A stretch of 64,000 nucleotides of DNA from Aphanocapsa lilacina HA4352-LM1 (lineage in GTDB: Bacteria > Cyanobacteriota > Cyanobacteriia > Gloeobacterales > Gloeobacteraceae): assembly GCA_019359725.1 (NCBI GenBank), contig JAHHGR010000008.1, forward strand, positions 20,420-84,419, written 5' to 3'. The notes beneath the pieces were generated by a model. It saw only the letters and a program-made list of their open reading frames with translations, had not been told where the DNA came from and did no database searches. The stretch's first letter is position 1; the number at the start of each line of letters is the position of its first letter. Both the position numbers and the translations under genes were made by a program. Below are positions 55,229 through 64,000 of this stretch, piece by piece.

Positions 55229-56665
55229 ATGCAACGTCGCTCGGCTATGGTTTTGTTCGCGATGAGTCTGTATTTTTGTGGACCCTTTTTTTTGGCCCAA
55301 GCAGCCGACACACCGAATACCCAGGCAAACGCGCTCGGTGTCGAACCTTTGACCCCGACTCTGCCGTCACTGCCGACCCGGGCAGTGGAACTCAAAGTCG
55401 AGACCATCCAGCCGCTGAAGCTGCAGGATGCCGTCGACATCGCCCTGGCGCGCAGCCCCCAGTTGCAGCTTGCGCTCGTGGCGGTCGAAAAAGCGGAAGG
55501 TTCGGTGCGTGAGCAGAGCGCCGGGCTTTACCCGACCGTCCAAACCAGCCTTAGCTACAGCTACGTCCAGTCGGCCACCAGCAAAATCAGCGCCGCGCTG
55601 CTTGCCCAGAGCGCCACCTCCTCCCTCAGCTCCGCCCTGGCCGTCGTCGAGAGCGCCCCCCTCAACGGCCAGGTCGAAATCAACTGGACGATCTTTTCCA
55701 GCGGCCTGGTCGGCAGCAACATCCGCGCCGCCGCCCAGAACCTGAGTGCTGCCCGCCTCGACTACGCGCGCACCCGCCAGGATCTGATCGATTCTGTCAT
55801 CACCGCCTACTACGACCTGCAAAACGCCGACGGCAACGTCGCCATCGGCGAAGCGTCGGTCAAAAGCGCCGAAGCGAGTTACAAAGATGCCCGCGCCCAG
55901 GAGCGCGCCGGCACCGGTACCCGCTTCGCCTCGCTGCAGGCGGAGGTGCAGCTGGCCAACGCCCGCGTCGAGCTGCTGGAGTACCGGAACCGGCGCGTTG
56001 TCGCCCAGCGCGACCTGGCCCGCCGACTCAACTTTGCCCGGCCCACCGATGTGACCGCCGCCGAGGCGATCGAGCAAGGAGAAAGCTGGAAACTCCCGCT
56101 CGAAGACACGATCTTCGAAGCCTACCGCAACCGGGTGGAACTGCCCCGCTATCTCGCTTTGGAGCAGGCGGCCAAATCCCAGGAAGAGGCGTACTACGCC
56201 TCGGTTGCCCCCCAGGTGAGCGTCTTGCTCACCGGCCAGGCCTACGACAACGCCATCGACCGGGTCACCGGGGTTTTCACCGGCTATAGCGCTGGCGTCC
56301 AGATCCAGTGGAGCGCCTTCGACGGCGGTGCCGCCGCCGCCCGGGCTGCCCAGGCGGCCGCCGACGCCAAATCCGCCCGGCTCAACTACATCGACACGCT
56401 CAATACCGTGCGCTACGGCGTCGAGAGCGCCTACGCCGACATGCTCACGGCGATGCTGCGCATCGACGCCACCGGCACCTCCGTCACCAGCGCCGAGGAA
56501 TCGCTGCGCCTGGCCCGGCTGCGCTTTCAAGCCGGTGTGGGTACCCAGACCGACGTGCTCACCGCCGATCGGGATCTGACCCAGGCGCGGGTCAACCGCC
56601 TCACCGCGCTCATCGACTTCAACCGCGCCGTCGCCTCGATCAAACGGGCTGTGGGCGTGCTGTAG
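55229..56665 (+). CDS. TolC-like outer membrane efflux protein
   Basis: About 478 residues. A signal peptide (VLFAMSLYFCGPFFLAQAA) precedes KLQDAVDIALARSPQLQLAL and VREQSAGLYPTVQTSLSYSY, and the second half repeats the pattern (RYLALEQAAKSQEEAYYASV, then SLRLARLRFQAGVGTQTDVL), the duplicated OEP layout. TolC trimers form the outer-membrane channel for RND, MacB and type I export. The ATG before QRRSAMVLF is preceded by GTGGAG; an upstream in-frame ATG extends it without signal character. It could serve the RND pair or the MacB-like permease downstream. Confidence 0.9.
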   Translation: MQRRSAMVLFAMSLYFCGPFFLAQAADTPNTQANALGVEPLTPTLPSLPTRAVELKVETIQPLKLQDAVDIALARSPQLQLALVAVEKAEGSVREQSAGLYPTVQTSLSYSYVQSATSKISAALLAQSATSSLSSALAVVESAPLNGQVEINWTIFSSGLVGSNIRAAAQNLSAARLDYARTRQDLIDSVITAYYDLQNADGNVAIGEASVKSAEASYKDARAQERAGTGTRFASLQAEVQLANARVELLEYRNRRVVAQRDLARRLNFARPTDVTAAEAIEQGESWKLPLEDTIFEAYRNRVELPRYLALEQAAKSQEEAYYASVAPQVSVLLTGQAYDNAIDRVTGVFTGYSAGVQIQWSAFDGGAAAARAAQAAADAKSARLNYIDTLNTVRYGVESAYADMLTAMLRIDATGTSVTSAEESLRLARLRFQAGVGTQTDVLTADRDLTQARVNRLTALIDFNRAVASIKRAVGVL

Positions 56666-56746
56666 GGGTGCTTGACAACACGATCCGGCTTGCCCTAATG
56701 TATCCGCAGTGATTATATCCACTTGCATTGCATCGAGTTTGGATCT

Positions 56747-57103
56747 ATGGACCCCAAGCGTTTTTTGCCTCTGACTCCGGCGGTGTTTCAGATTTTGCTG
56801 ACCCTGGCCGACGGCGAGCGCCACGGCTACGGGATCGTGCGCGAAGTCGAGCAGCGCTCGGAGGGTAGAGCACACCTGGGGCTGGGCACGCTCTACAGCA
56901 CGATCAAGCGCTTACTGGCCGAGGGTTTGGTCGAACAGTCCCAGTGGCGTTTGGACCCGGCGCTTGACGATGAGCGACGGCGGTACTACCGCCTGAGCGA
57001 ACTGGGCAGGCGGGCGGCGGTGGCCGAGGCCGAGCGCCTGGTGGAATTGGTGGCCGACGCGCGCGCAAAAAAGCTTTTGGCCGCCCCGGAGGTACAGGGA
57101 TGA
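56747..57103 (+). CDS. PadR-family transcriptional regulator
   Basis: A 118-residue winged-helix protein: LTPAVFQILLTLADGERHGY, GIVREVEQRSEGRAHLGLGT then LYSTIKRLLAEGLVEQSQWR, and RRRYYRLSELGRRAAVAEAE are PadR hallmarks. The gene overlaps the permease gene by ATGA. PadR genes coupled to ADOP-type permeases are a known arrangement (abundant in Acidobacteria), so it likely controls that transporter in response to an unknown ligand. Confidence 0.9.
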   Translation: MDPKRFLPLTPAVFQILLTLADGERHGYGIVREVEQRSEGRAHLGLGTLYSTIKRLLAEGLVEQSQWRLDPALDDERRRYYRLSELGRRAAVAEAERLVELVADARAKKLLAAPEVQG

Positions 57104-59721
57104 AAGATTGGCCGGAGCAGATTTTTGCGGGGCTGCTGAAACTGTATCCGAGCGAATTTCAGCAGGAGTACGGCGAGGAGATGGTCCAGGTATTTCGCGA
57201 ACAGCGCCGCGAACTGTCCCGGCGGGGTGAGGGGGCGTTGCTTGTGCGCTGGTGGATGTCGACCGCATGGGATCTAGGAGTGACCGCCGTGAAAGAACAG
57301 ATGCAGATGTTGTTGCAGGATGGGCGCTATGGTTTGCGGATGCTGGCGGGAAGCCCCGGCTTTACGGTGGTGGCGGTCTTGACGCTGGCGGTTGTCATCG
57401 GTGCCAATACAGCGATATTCAGCGTCGTCAGTGCGGTGCTGTTGCGCTCGCTGCCTTACGCCGAGCCGGAGAGGCTCGTGCAGGTCTGGGAGACCGTACC
57501 CCGACGGGATCAGATGGAAAGCTCGATCTCCGTCCCCAATTACCTCGACTGGCGCGAACAGAACCGCGTGTTTGAACGGATTGCCCTCTACGGCCAGGCA
57601 GCCTTCAACCTCAGCAGCAATGGCCGGACCGAACGGCTCGTAGGGGCGATCGTCTCGGCCAATTTCTTTGAGACCTTCGGCACCGCGCCGCTCCTGGGGC
57701 GGGGGTTTCAGCCGCAGGAAGAAAAAACTGCCGACAGCCGGGTGGCGGTGATCAGCTATGGCCTGTGGCAGCGACGTTTCGAGGCGAGCGCGGCGGTACT
57801 GGGCAAAACCGTCACCATCGACTCGCGACCCTACACAATCGTGGGGGTGATGCCGCCAGGCTTTCAATTTCCCCAGGGCGAGCGGGACATCTGGGTGCCC
57901 TTTGCCTTCGACACCGACCAAAAACGGGGCAGCCACTCCCACCGGGCTGTCGCCCGCCTCAAGTCGGGGGTGAATCTGGCGCAGGCTTCCGAGCAAATCA
58001 ACATCGTTGCCCTCGACCTCGCGCGGCAGTACCCGGATACCAACACCGGCCGGGGAGTGGCGCTTGTGCCGCTGTACGAAGAACTGGTGGGGGATGTCCG
58101 TCCGGCGCTATTGGTACTCACCGGCGCGGTGGCGGCCGTGCTGCTGATTGGCTGCGCAAACGTAGCTAACTTGCTGCTTGCTCGCGCCGTCGTCCGCCGG
58201 AAGGAATTTGCCTTGCGCGTGGCGCTCGGGGCGAGCCGCTCGCGGCTTGTCCGGCAACTGTTGACCGAGAGCACCTTGCTGTCGCTGTTTGGGGGGGCAT
58301 GCGGTCTGGTGCTCGCGTACTTTGGCGTCCGGCTGTTGGTGGCATTGAGCCCGGCGGATCTGCCTCGGGCGCAGGAGATTGCTGTAGATGGAACGGTGCT
58401 CGCCTTCACGGTTGCGGTAGCGTTCGCCACAGCCTTTTTGTTCGGATTGGCGCCGGCTTTGCAGGCCACCCGCATCGATTGCAACGAGGCGCTCAAGGAC
58501 GGTGGACGCACAGCTACGGGCGGCCGGTCGCGCAATCGCCTGCGCAACTTGCTGGTGGTGGTGGAGGTGTCGCTTGCCCTGATGCTGCTGGTGGAAGCCG
58601 GATTGCTGGGGCAAAGTTTGTGGCGCTTGCAAAGTGTCGAACCGGGCTTGAACCCCAAAAACGTACTCACAGCCGGTATCTACCTGCCGGTGGCCAAGTA
58701 TCGCGATGAGCGGCAGATAGTGGACTTTTTCGACCGCTTGCTGGCCCGCATCCGCGCCCTGCCGGGGGTAAGTTCGGCCAGCGGCATCTTCACACTGCCC
58801 CTAAGCGGCAGCAGTTCCGACGGCACATTTATCATCGAAGGCCGTCCCCCGGTGGGACCCGGCCAGGAGCCGAGTGCGGGTTACTTGATTGTCGGCCCCG
58901 ATTATTTGCAGACGATGGGCATTCCCTTGTTGCGGGGCCGCGCCTTTGACGAGCGCGACCGTGCCACCTCCCCCAAGGTGGCTCTCATCAACGAGACGAT
59001 GGCCCAGAAATTCTGGCCCGGCGAGGACCCGGTAGGCAGACGCCTCAGCATCGATACCCCCAGACCGGCTCCCGAGAGTTGGATTGAGATCGTGGGCATC
59101 GCCAAGGACGCGCGCACGCTGGCGCTCAACAAGCCGGTGCGCCCAGAGATGTACTTTCCGTACTCCCAGTTGGCCTGGCCCTTTCTCACTCTGGTCATCC
59201 GCACCGGGACCGGCGACCCGGCCGCCTTGGGCAACGCTTTGCGAGAGCAGGTGAAGGCGATGGATTCCGATCAGGCGCTAGGCGAAGTCCAGACCATGGA
59301 AGCGGTGATTGCTGAATCGATCGAACAGGAGCGCTTCAACGCGCTGCTGTTGGTCCTGTTTGCGGCGGTCGCCCTGGTGCTCTCTGGCGTGGGCCTCTAC
59401 GGGGTGATAGCCTACTCGGTCACCCAGCGCACCCACGAGATCGGCATCCGCCTCGCCCTGGGCGCCGAGCGGGGCAGCATCGTCCGGCTCGTCGTCGGCC
59501 AGGGAATGGCGCCGGCCATAGCAGGGGTGGCGATCGGTCTGGTCGCTGCCGCGGCTCTGGGGCGACTCCTTTCAAGCCTCTTATTCGGCGTCAGTGCCAT
59601 CGATCCGCCCACCTTCCTCGGTGTGGCGGCAGTGCTGTTGGGAGTGGCGTTTTTGGCCTGCTTCCTGCCCGCCCGCCGCGCCACCCGCGTCGATCCGATG
59701 GTGGCTTTGCGGTACGAGTAG
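57100..59721 (+). CDS. MacB-like permease of the ADOP (duplicated orphan permease) family
   Basis: About 873 residues. A cytoplasmic N-terminus (LLKLYPSEFQQEYGEEMVQV, RWWMSTAWDLGVTAVKEQMQ) is followed by two MacB/FtsX units: first FTVVAVLTLAVVIGANTAIF with MacB-PCD (VRLLVALSPADLPRAQEIAV), then GVIAYSVTQRTHEIGIRLAL and a second FtsX domain to the C-terminus. This is the architecture of ADOP permeases that lack their own ATPase. The start overlaps the padR stop (ATGA). The TolC-like gene lies upstream. Substrate unknown; probably macrolide- or peptide-like efflux. Confidence 0.9.
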   Translation: MKDWPEQIFAGLLKLYPSEFQQEYGEEMVQVFREQRRELSRRGEGALLVRWWMSTAWDLGVTAVKEQMQMLLQDGRYGLRMLAGSPGFTVVAVLTLAVVIGANTAIFSVVSAVLLRSLPYAEPERLVQVWETVPRRDQMESSISVPNYLDWREQNRVFERIALYGQAAFNLSSNGRTERLVGAIVSANFFETFGTAPLLGRGFQPQEEKTADSRVAVISYGLWQRRFEASAAVLGKTVTIDSRPYTIVGVMPPGFQFPQGERDIWVPFAFDTDQKRGSHSHRAVARLKSGVNLAQASEQINIVALDLARQYPDTNTGRGVALVPLYEELVGDVRPALLVLTGAVAAVLLIGCANVANLLLARAVVRRKEFALRVALGASRSRLVRQLLTESTLLSLFGGACGLVLAYFGVRLLVALSPADLPRAQEIAVDGTVLAFTVAVAFATAFLFGLAPALQATRIDCNEALKDGGRTATGGRSRNRLRNLLVVVEVSLALMLLVEAGLLGQSLWRLQSVEPGLNPKNVLTAGIYLPVAKYRDERQIVDFFDRLLARIRALPGVSSASGIFTLPLSGSSSDGTFIIEGRPPVGPGQEPSAGYLIVGPDYLQTMGIPLLRGRAFDERDRATSPKVALINETMAQKFWPGEDPVGRRLSIDTPRPAPESWIEIVGIAKDARTLALNKPVRPEMYFPYSQLAWPFLTLVIRTGTGDPAALGNALREQVKAMDSDQALGEVQTMEAVIAESIEQERFNALLLVLFAAVALVLSGVGLYGVIAYSVTQRTHEIGIRLALGAERGSIVRLVVGQGMAPAIAGVAIGLVAAAALGRLLSSLLFGVSAIDPPTFLGVAAVLLGVAFLACFLPARRATRVDPMVALRYE

Positions 59722-59767
59722 GCGTGCTGTACGTGCCTGCACCACGACAGGCATTCTCAGGCACTAA

Positions 59768-59987
59768 TCAGTAAAGGGAATCTTTCGAGACGGCAAAGTC
59801 GAGTTGCTGGAAACACCTGATGTCATCAATGGCACGCGGGTACTCGTCACATTTTTTCCCAACTCGCAGCGAGTCGATCTGTCATCTCACGGCATAGATG
59901 AACAGCAGGCGGCAGATCTGCGCTCCGTCTGTGCAGCTTTGCTGAAGACTGGACCGTCCGGAGACAGACGTTTACGATGCCCTTTAG
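59768..59987 (+). pseudogene. Broken antitoxin gene (toxin-antitoxin remnant)
   Basis: GIFRDGKVELLETPDV, VDLSSHGIDEQQAADLRSVC and ALLKT follow the pattern of a small cyanobacterial antitoxin. There is no start codon (stop codon then SVKGIF), and one G is missing near 59951, after which the +1 frame would read TVRRQTFTMPF instead of the expected DRPETDVYDAL before TAG. The ATG inside its end starts MPFRAG, the typical first residues of a MazF/PemK-like toxin, but that frame leaves the family after six codons. Confidence 0.6.
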
Positions 59988-60203
59988 AGCAGGTGTCAGG
60001 ATGGAAACTGTTGCCTGCTCAGATTTTCAGCCACACTTCTTGCCGCAGTCGCCACGCAAAGCGTGCCGGCCCTAAATTGTCTGCCCAGCCCACCCACCGA
60101 GTCTCCCGCCCATCGCGCCGGTAAGTCCGGGGGGTGTCGGGGGGGCACGCCCGCAAGGCGGGGAGGGGGAGCGCGCGCGCGGGCACCGTAAACATCAAAC
60201 TCG

Positions 60204-61766
60204 CTAAACCTTTTGAACCCCTGGTCGGCCGTCCTCGACCACAAAGGAGGCAAGGGTGCTCACGGTACTATTGGGATCGACTGGGTTGGCGACTACGCGC
60301 AGGTCGGTCTGCCATTGTTTGGGGGTGAGCGTGCACAGGGTGTAACCCCGCTGGTCGCCGTTAAAGAATTTGGTGTGGGGGTTGGCTGGCATCGCAGCCA
60401 TAAGCTGGGCGGTGAATTCCTTTGAGAAGTTGGAGCTGATCGAGGTCCCGGCAAATTCGGTGGCGACGGTGGCCGAGTCGGGATTGGCGAAGTCGGACTT
60501 GAGATCGAAGACCCAGTTGGAATGGATGTCGCCGGTGATCACGACCGGATTGGCGGGGCGGCGGGCGGCAAGGTAGCGCAGCAGCCGCTCGCGGGCCACC
60601 ACGTAGCCGTCCCACTGATCGAGGTTGAACAGTTCTGAGCCCGGGCGCGGATCGACATCGAACTGGGCCATCACCGTCTGCTGGGCAATCACATTCCAGC
60701 GCGCCCGCGAGAGGTTCAGCCCTGCAAGCAGCCAGCGCTCCTGCCGGTCCCCCATCATCGAAGCGGCCTCGGCAAGCGCTTCCGGGCAGCGGGGCTTCAG
60801 CCGATCGCCGCAGGGCTGGTCGCTTCGGTACTGGCGGGTGTCGAGCACGTGCAATTCGGCCAGATCGCCCATGGTGAAGCGGCGAAAGAGTTGCAAATCG
60901 GGGCCCTTGGGCAACGAGGCAAGGCGCAGGGGCATGTGCTCGTAGTAGGCCTGGTACGCGGCGGCGCGGCGGGCGGCGAAGGCCTGCGGGGTCTGGTCGT
61001 CCTCGGGGATGAGGGTTGCGTAGTTGTTGTCCACCTCGTGATCGTCCCAGGTGACGATCCAGGGGGCGGCGGCGTGGGCCGCTTGCAAGTGCGGATCGAG
61101 CTTGTAGAGCGCGTAGCGGTTGCGGTACTGCTCCAGGGTGGTGATCTCCGGCCCGTCGTGCTTGCGCGGTTGGTTAGCCGTCGGTCCCCGCTCGTAGATG
61201 TAATCGCCCAGGTGGACGACAAAATCGAGATCCTCCACCGCGGCCATGTCCCGGTAAGCGCTGAAGTAGGCATGTTCGTAGTGCTGGCAGGAGGCGAAGG
61301 CAAAGCGCAGGCGCTCCACCCGCGCGCCCGGAGCAGGTGCGGTGCGGGTACGGCCCACAGGGCTCACCTCGGAACCGGCTTTGAATTGGTACCAGTAAGA
61401 GCGGGCAGGCTCCAGGCCGTGCACTTCGACATGCACCGAGTGGGCCATCTCCGGCAGGGCCAACACCGCGCCGCGCTGGAGCACCCGGCGCATATTCGCA
61501 TCCCTGGCCACCTGCCACTGCACCGGTACCGGCCGCGTGCCCATGCCGCCTCCACCAAGCGGTTTCGGTGCCAGGCGCGTCCAGAGCACAACACCGTCGG
61601 CGAGTGGATCGCCGGAGGCTACCCCGAGGCTGAAAATTCCGGCCTCAGCAGCATGGACCCGCTGCACCAGGGCCGCCCCCCCGAAGGCACCCACAGCGGC
61701 CAGAAACCGCCTGCGGCCTGTGGCGGCGGCGAACAATCGCATCAATGAAGTCCGATCAAACGCCAT
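60204..61766 (-). CDS. phoD: Tat-exported PhoD-type alkaline phosphatase/phosphodiesterase
   Basis: About 520 residues. The N-terminus TGRRRFLAAVGAFGGAALVQ carries a twin-arginine signal. GIFSLGVASGDPLADGVVLW, LRFAFASCQHYEHAYFSAYR, DFVVHLGDYIYERG, VTWDDHEVDNNYA and NPVVITGDIHSNWVFDL are the PhoD blocks, giving the Asp/Asn/His metal ligands for Fe and Ca. The enzyme hydrolyses phosphate mono- and diesters in the periplasm or outside the cell, usually under phosphate starvation. No Pho box was identified. The start is the ATG of the longest frame; the Tat motif supports it. Confidence 0.92.
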   Translation of the reverse strand: MAFDRTSLMRLFAAATGRRRFLAAVGAFGGAALVQRVHAAEAGIFSLGVASGDPLADGVVLWTRLAPKPLGGGGMGTRPVPVQWQVARDANMRRVLQRGAVLALPEMAHSVHVEVHGLEPARSYWYQFKAGSEVSPVGRTRTAPAPGARVERLRFAFASCQHYEHAYFSAYRDMAAVEDLDFVVHLGDYIYERGPTANQPRKHDGPEITTLEQYRNRYALYKLDPHLQAAHAAAPWIVTWDDHEVDNNYATLIPEDDQTPQAFAARRAAAYQAYYEHMPLRLASLPKGPDLQLFRRFTMGDLAELHVLDTRQYRSDQPCGDRLKPRCPEALAEAASMMGDRQERWLLAGLNLSRARWNVIAQQTVMAQFDVDPRPGSELFNLDQWDGYVVARERLLRYLAARRPANPVVITGDIHSNWVFDLKSDFANPDSATVATEFAGTSISSNFSKEFTAQLMAAMPANPHTKFFNGDQRGYTLCTLTPKQWQTDLRVVANPVDPNSTVSTLASFVVEDGRPGVQKV

Positions 61767-61879
61767 AAAAACTGGGATTTCGCGAAGACTGCGCGCACGA
61801 GTCTAACCAAGTTCAGCACCCAGGGAGTGTCTCGGGCAGCACCCGCCACCCGGGCGGGTACGGACCTCGGCTGACAAAG

Positions 61880-62759
61880 CTAAAAAAATCCGCAAAGATT
61901 TGGGCCGGTCGGATTTCAATCCTCGGTTTTGAAGCGTCGATGGCCTTCATGCTCGAAGCCGGTTTTTTGGGGATCATGCTGTTTGGCTGGCAGCGGGTGC
62001 ATCCTTAATATCCACTACTTTAATATCCACTACTTTGCGACGATCATGGTCGCCTTTGGGGCGCATCTCTCGACCGTCTGGATTTTGATTGCCAATTCCT
62101 GGATGCAGACCCCGGCGGGCGGCGAATTTATCAACGGCAAATTCGTGGTTCAAGATTATTTTCAGGCGCTGCTCAACCCCTTTAGCGGTCACAGCATCCT
62201 GCACATGTTCTTTGCCACTTTGGAGACTTCGCTGTTCGTAATTGGCGGCATCAGCGCCTGGTACATCCTCAAGGGCCACAAGCAGGAGTTCTTCTCGAAA
62301 TCGCTCAAGATCGCCCTGGCGGCGGCGGAGATCTGGGTGGGCCACGTCAGCGGCGAGCAGGTGCGCCGCTACCAGCCCACCAAACTGGCCGCCATGGAGT
62401 CGCAGTGGGAGACGATCCCGGCCGGCCAGGCCGCTCCCTGGTCGATCGCCGCCTGGCCCGACGAGAAGGGCGAAAAAAACGACTGAGACATCGCCGTCCC
62501 GGGCGGCCTGGGCTATATCCTCGAATTCAAGCCGGAACTGTCTGAACCGGTCTACGGCCTCAAAGCCTACAAGCCCGAGGACCGACCCCCGCTGGTGTGG
62601 CTGATTTTTTATTCGTTTCGCATCATGGTGGGCATCGGCTTTTTCTTTGCGGGCCTGATGGCGGTTCCGGATTTTGAGGGCCAGCTACCCGTCGAAGTGG
62701 AGCCTGCCGAACACATCCCCGACAGCCGCCCGGCCGAAGCCCAGCAAGAAGCCCAATAG
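61880..62759 (+). pseudogene. cydA: Decayed cytochrome bd oxidase subunit I (cydA)
   Basis: Fragments of CydA in order: KIWA, then (after a deletion) ILGFEASMAFMLEAGFLGIM and LFGWQRVHP; a frameshift at about 62005, then [57 protein letters not shown], then PDEKGEKND followed by TGA where Trp is expected (TGG to TGA), then DIAVPGGLGYILEFKPELSE, KPEDRPPLVWLIFYSFRIMV and a truncated C-terminus. The 5' end and the last transmembrane part are missing. No functional oxidase can be made. Confidence 0.85.
62005..62034 (+). repeat. 15-bp tandem duplication inside cydA pseudogene
   Basis: Two direct copies of TTAATATCCACTACT at the point where the CydA frame shifts. Suggests replication slippage during decay. 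Confidence 0.9.
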
Positions 62760-62775
62760 TAAGCGAGGAAAATGC

Positions 62776-63144
62776 ATGGATCCGCTGGCACAGTTCCTAC
62801 CGCAGGTCTGGTTTTTTATCCTGGCGCTGTTTTTGTTTCTCTACGTCATGCTCGACGGCTTCGATCTGGGAGTTGGCATTCTTTCGCTTACTTCCTCCAA
62901 TGAGGAGCGCCGGGGCATCCTGATGACCAGTCTCAGCAATGTTTGGGATGCCAACGAAACCTGGCTGGTAATCATGGGAGGTGCTCTGTTCGGAGCTTTT
63001 CCCCTCGCCTACGGCACGATCCTCAACGGTCTGTACATCCCGATTTTTTTGATGATCTTCGGATTGATTTTCCGGGCGGTGGCGTTCGAATTTCGCGAGC
63101 ACGCCAAGCGCAAGCTCTTCTGGAACCAGGGTAAGCGCATCTAA
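62776..63144 (+). pseudogene. cydB: Truncated cytochrome bd oxidase subunit II (cydB)
   Basis: The first about 120 residues of CydB are intact: PQVWFFILALFLFLYVMLDG, FDLGVGILSLTSSNEERRG, MTSLSNVWDANETWLVIMGG and LNGLYIPIFLMIFGLIFRAV. It stops after KLFWNQGKRI, where the sequence changes to transposon-related DNA. The full subunit is about 340-380 residues. AGGAAA precedes the ATG, 17 bases after the cydA remnant, as in a cydAB operon. Quinol-oxidase function is lost. Confidence 0.85.
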
Positions 63145-63225
63145 AAGGCGTGGTTCTAGGACAGCTCAAAGTGCGCCACAAGTCTAACGAGATCACTGCC
63201 ATCCCGGAACTGCAGAAGTGTTGAA

Positions 63226-63885
63226 TCAGTGAACGCTTGCACACAGTTCGAGCGGCCAGACCCTGCGCCTCCAGCTGCCCAGCAATTTTCCCAGCCAATG
63301 CACATAACTGACTTCCTGACACATGCAACATTGCAAGTAACGCAATTTATCCAACCGTTTACTACCCCATATCTTCGGCACAGCTACCAGTTCCAGTAGC
63401 AGGTAGGCAATCAGGGTTACGTAGACCTGCATCCGGATGCCATTCTCGTTTTTTGTCATCGAACGCTTCAGCTTTAAATGCATCTTCGGAAACTTCCATA
63501 ACAGCTCTATCTGCCAGCGTTGACGGTACAGTTCCATCACCTCTTCATCGCCGATTTTCCACTCGCCTTCGCTGGGCAAGTTCGTCACCAGTCGGTATTC
63601 TGCTCGGTTCTCGATGTCGCAAAAACTGACCACGCGATACAGCCCCGATTCTTTACCTGTCCCCACACGCACCAGACCTTCATCGCCTTCAAAAACCAAC
63701 TTGTAATTGCTCTTGATGCGCATCAAAAAATATTGCTTGGACGCTGCTGCGCTCTGGAGATGCTCCAGTCCCGCAAAGCCTCTATCGAAGATGCCGACAC
63801 CGTTTTTGGGAATGGCGGCGAGCATGTCACCGACGAAGTTCGCGTCGTGGTCGTAACCAAAATTGATCAGACTGCGCCGATTCAA
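63226..63885 (-). mobile_element. IS4-family transposase, N-terminally truncated
   Basis: About 219 residues. GIFDRGFAGLEHL includes the second catalytic Asp and YRQRWQIELLWKFPK the YREK signature (Y-2-R-3-E-6-K) of IS4 transposases; LKRSMTKNENGIRMQVYVTL and IAYLLLELVAV follow. The first Asp and the rest of the N-terminus are missing, so the element is defective. It lies at the cydB break point. Confidence 0.85.
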
Positions 63886-63968
63886 AAATGAAGTGCAACG
63901 CTTGAGAGCCTTCCGCTGAGGGACTCATAGAGGTATCCTGACGTTTACCACAACAACCAGGAACCCCT

Positions 63969-64000
63969 ATGAGCTTCAGCCAGCTTACCCTACCAGAGCG
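63969..64000 (+). CDS. Start of a transposase-like gene, cut by window end
   Basis: ATG preceded by AGGAACC, reading MSFSQLTLPER. This resembles the N-terminus of IS30-type transposases (MSxxQLTxxER) but only 11 codons are visible. It directly follows the IS4 fragment on the other strand. Confidence 0.35.
   Translation, partial: MSFSQLTLPE

Noticed and set aside
55367..56875. A 502-residue minus-strand frame antisense to the TolC-like gene
   Set aside because: Gly/Val/Asp-rich mirror of the outer-membrane protein coding strand; the plus-strand protein has a signal peptide and OEP repeats.
60120..60185. GC-rich low-complexity stretch (runs of G and GCGC) after phoD
   Set aside because: Could be a terminator or repeat but no defined stem or unit could be traced, so it is not called.

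Overview
The window looks like the chromosome of an early-branching, high-GC cyanobacterium, most probably a Gloeobacter-type organism. Direct support is a set of oxygenic-phototroph genes: psaD (photosystem I), a 28-residue petN (cytochrome b6f), CP12 (Calvin-cycle regulator), hemA, a BciB-type divinyl reductase, a Tic22-like protein and many cyanobacterial-type housekeeping genes. The genus is inferred from gene content and base composition, not from a database match.

Layout. 1-4.6 kb: surface-polysaccharide genes (fatty-acid hydroxylase, flippase, MurB-like flavoprotein, pyruvyltransferase). 4.7-10.8 kb: three secreted proteins, two of them alginate-lyase-like paralogues sharing 565 identical bases. 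10.9-12.5 kb: sugar-nucleotide genes. 12.5-16.6 kb: psaD, petN, cp12, a CYTH protein, a free-standing M41-like protease and cobyrinate diamide synthase. 16.7-23.8 kb: an EndoU-type ribonuclease with a lamin-tail domain, mnmG, trxA, a carboxyltransferase and bciB. 23.9-28.9 kb: an ArsR repressor divergent from an RND efflux pair. 28.9-42.6 kb: mixed housekeeping (phoH, rnhA, hisIE, hemA, peroxiredoxin), a two-component locus, a DUF6745 protein and a livF-type ATPase. 42.6-44.8 kb: groSL under a CIRCE operator. 44.9-46.3 kb: a YhaV-type toxin-antitoxin pair and a deleted glycosyltransferase. 46.4-50.7 kb: a WYL regulator divergent from a STAND ATPase with 14 WD40 repeats. 50.9-51.8 kb: transposase fragments beside tRNA-Leu(UAG). 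51.8-54.9 kb: yebC and gyrB. 55.2-61.8 kb: a TolC-like channel, PadR plus an ADOP/MacB-like permease, a broken toxin-antitoxin remnant and a Tat-exported PhoD. 61.9-64 kb: a decayed cydAB operon cut by insertion sequences.

The main themes are envelope and exopolysaccharide biogenesis, pigment and photosynthesis upkeep, efflux, and a right half rich in decaying accessory DNA. The most unusual items are the gene-conversion tract between the lyase paralogues, the EndoU/lamin-tail protein, the WYL-STAND-WD40 pair (a possible defence or signalling locus), an RNase HI with a displaced hybrid-binding-like domain, and the step-by-step decay of cydAB.
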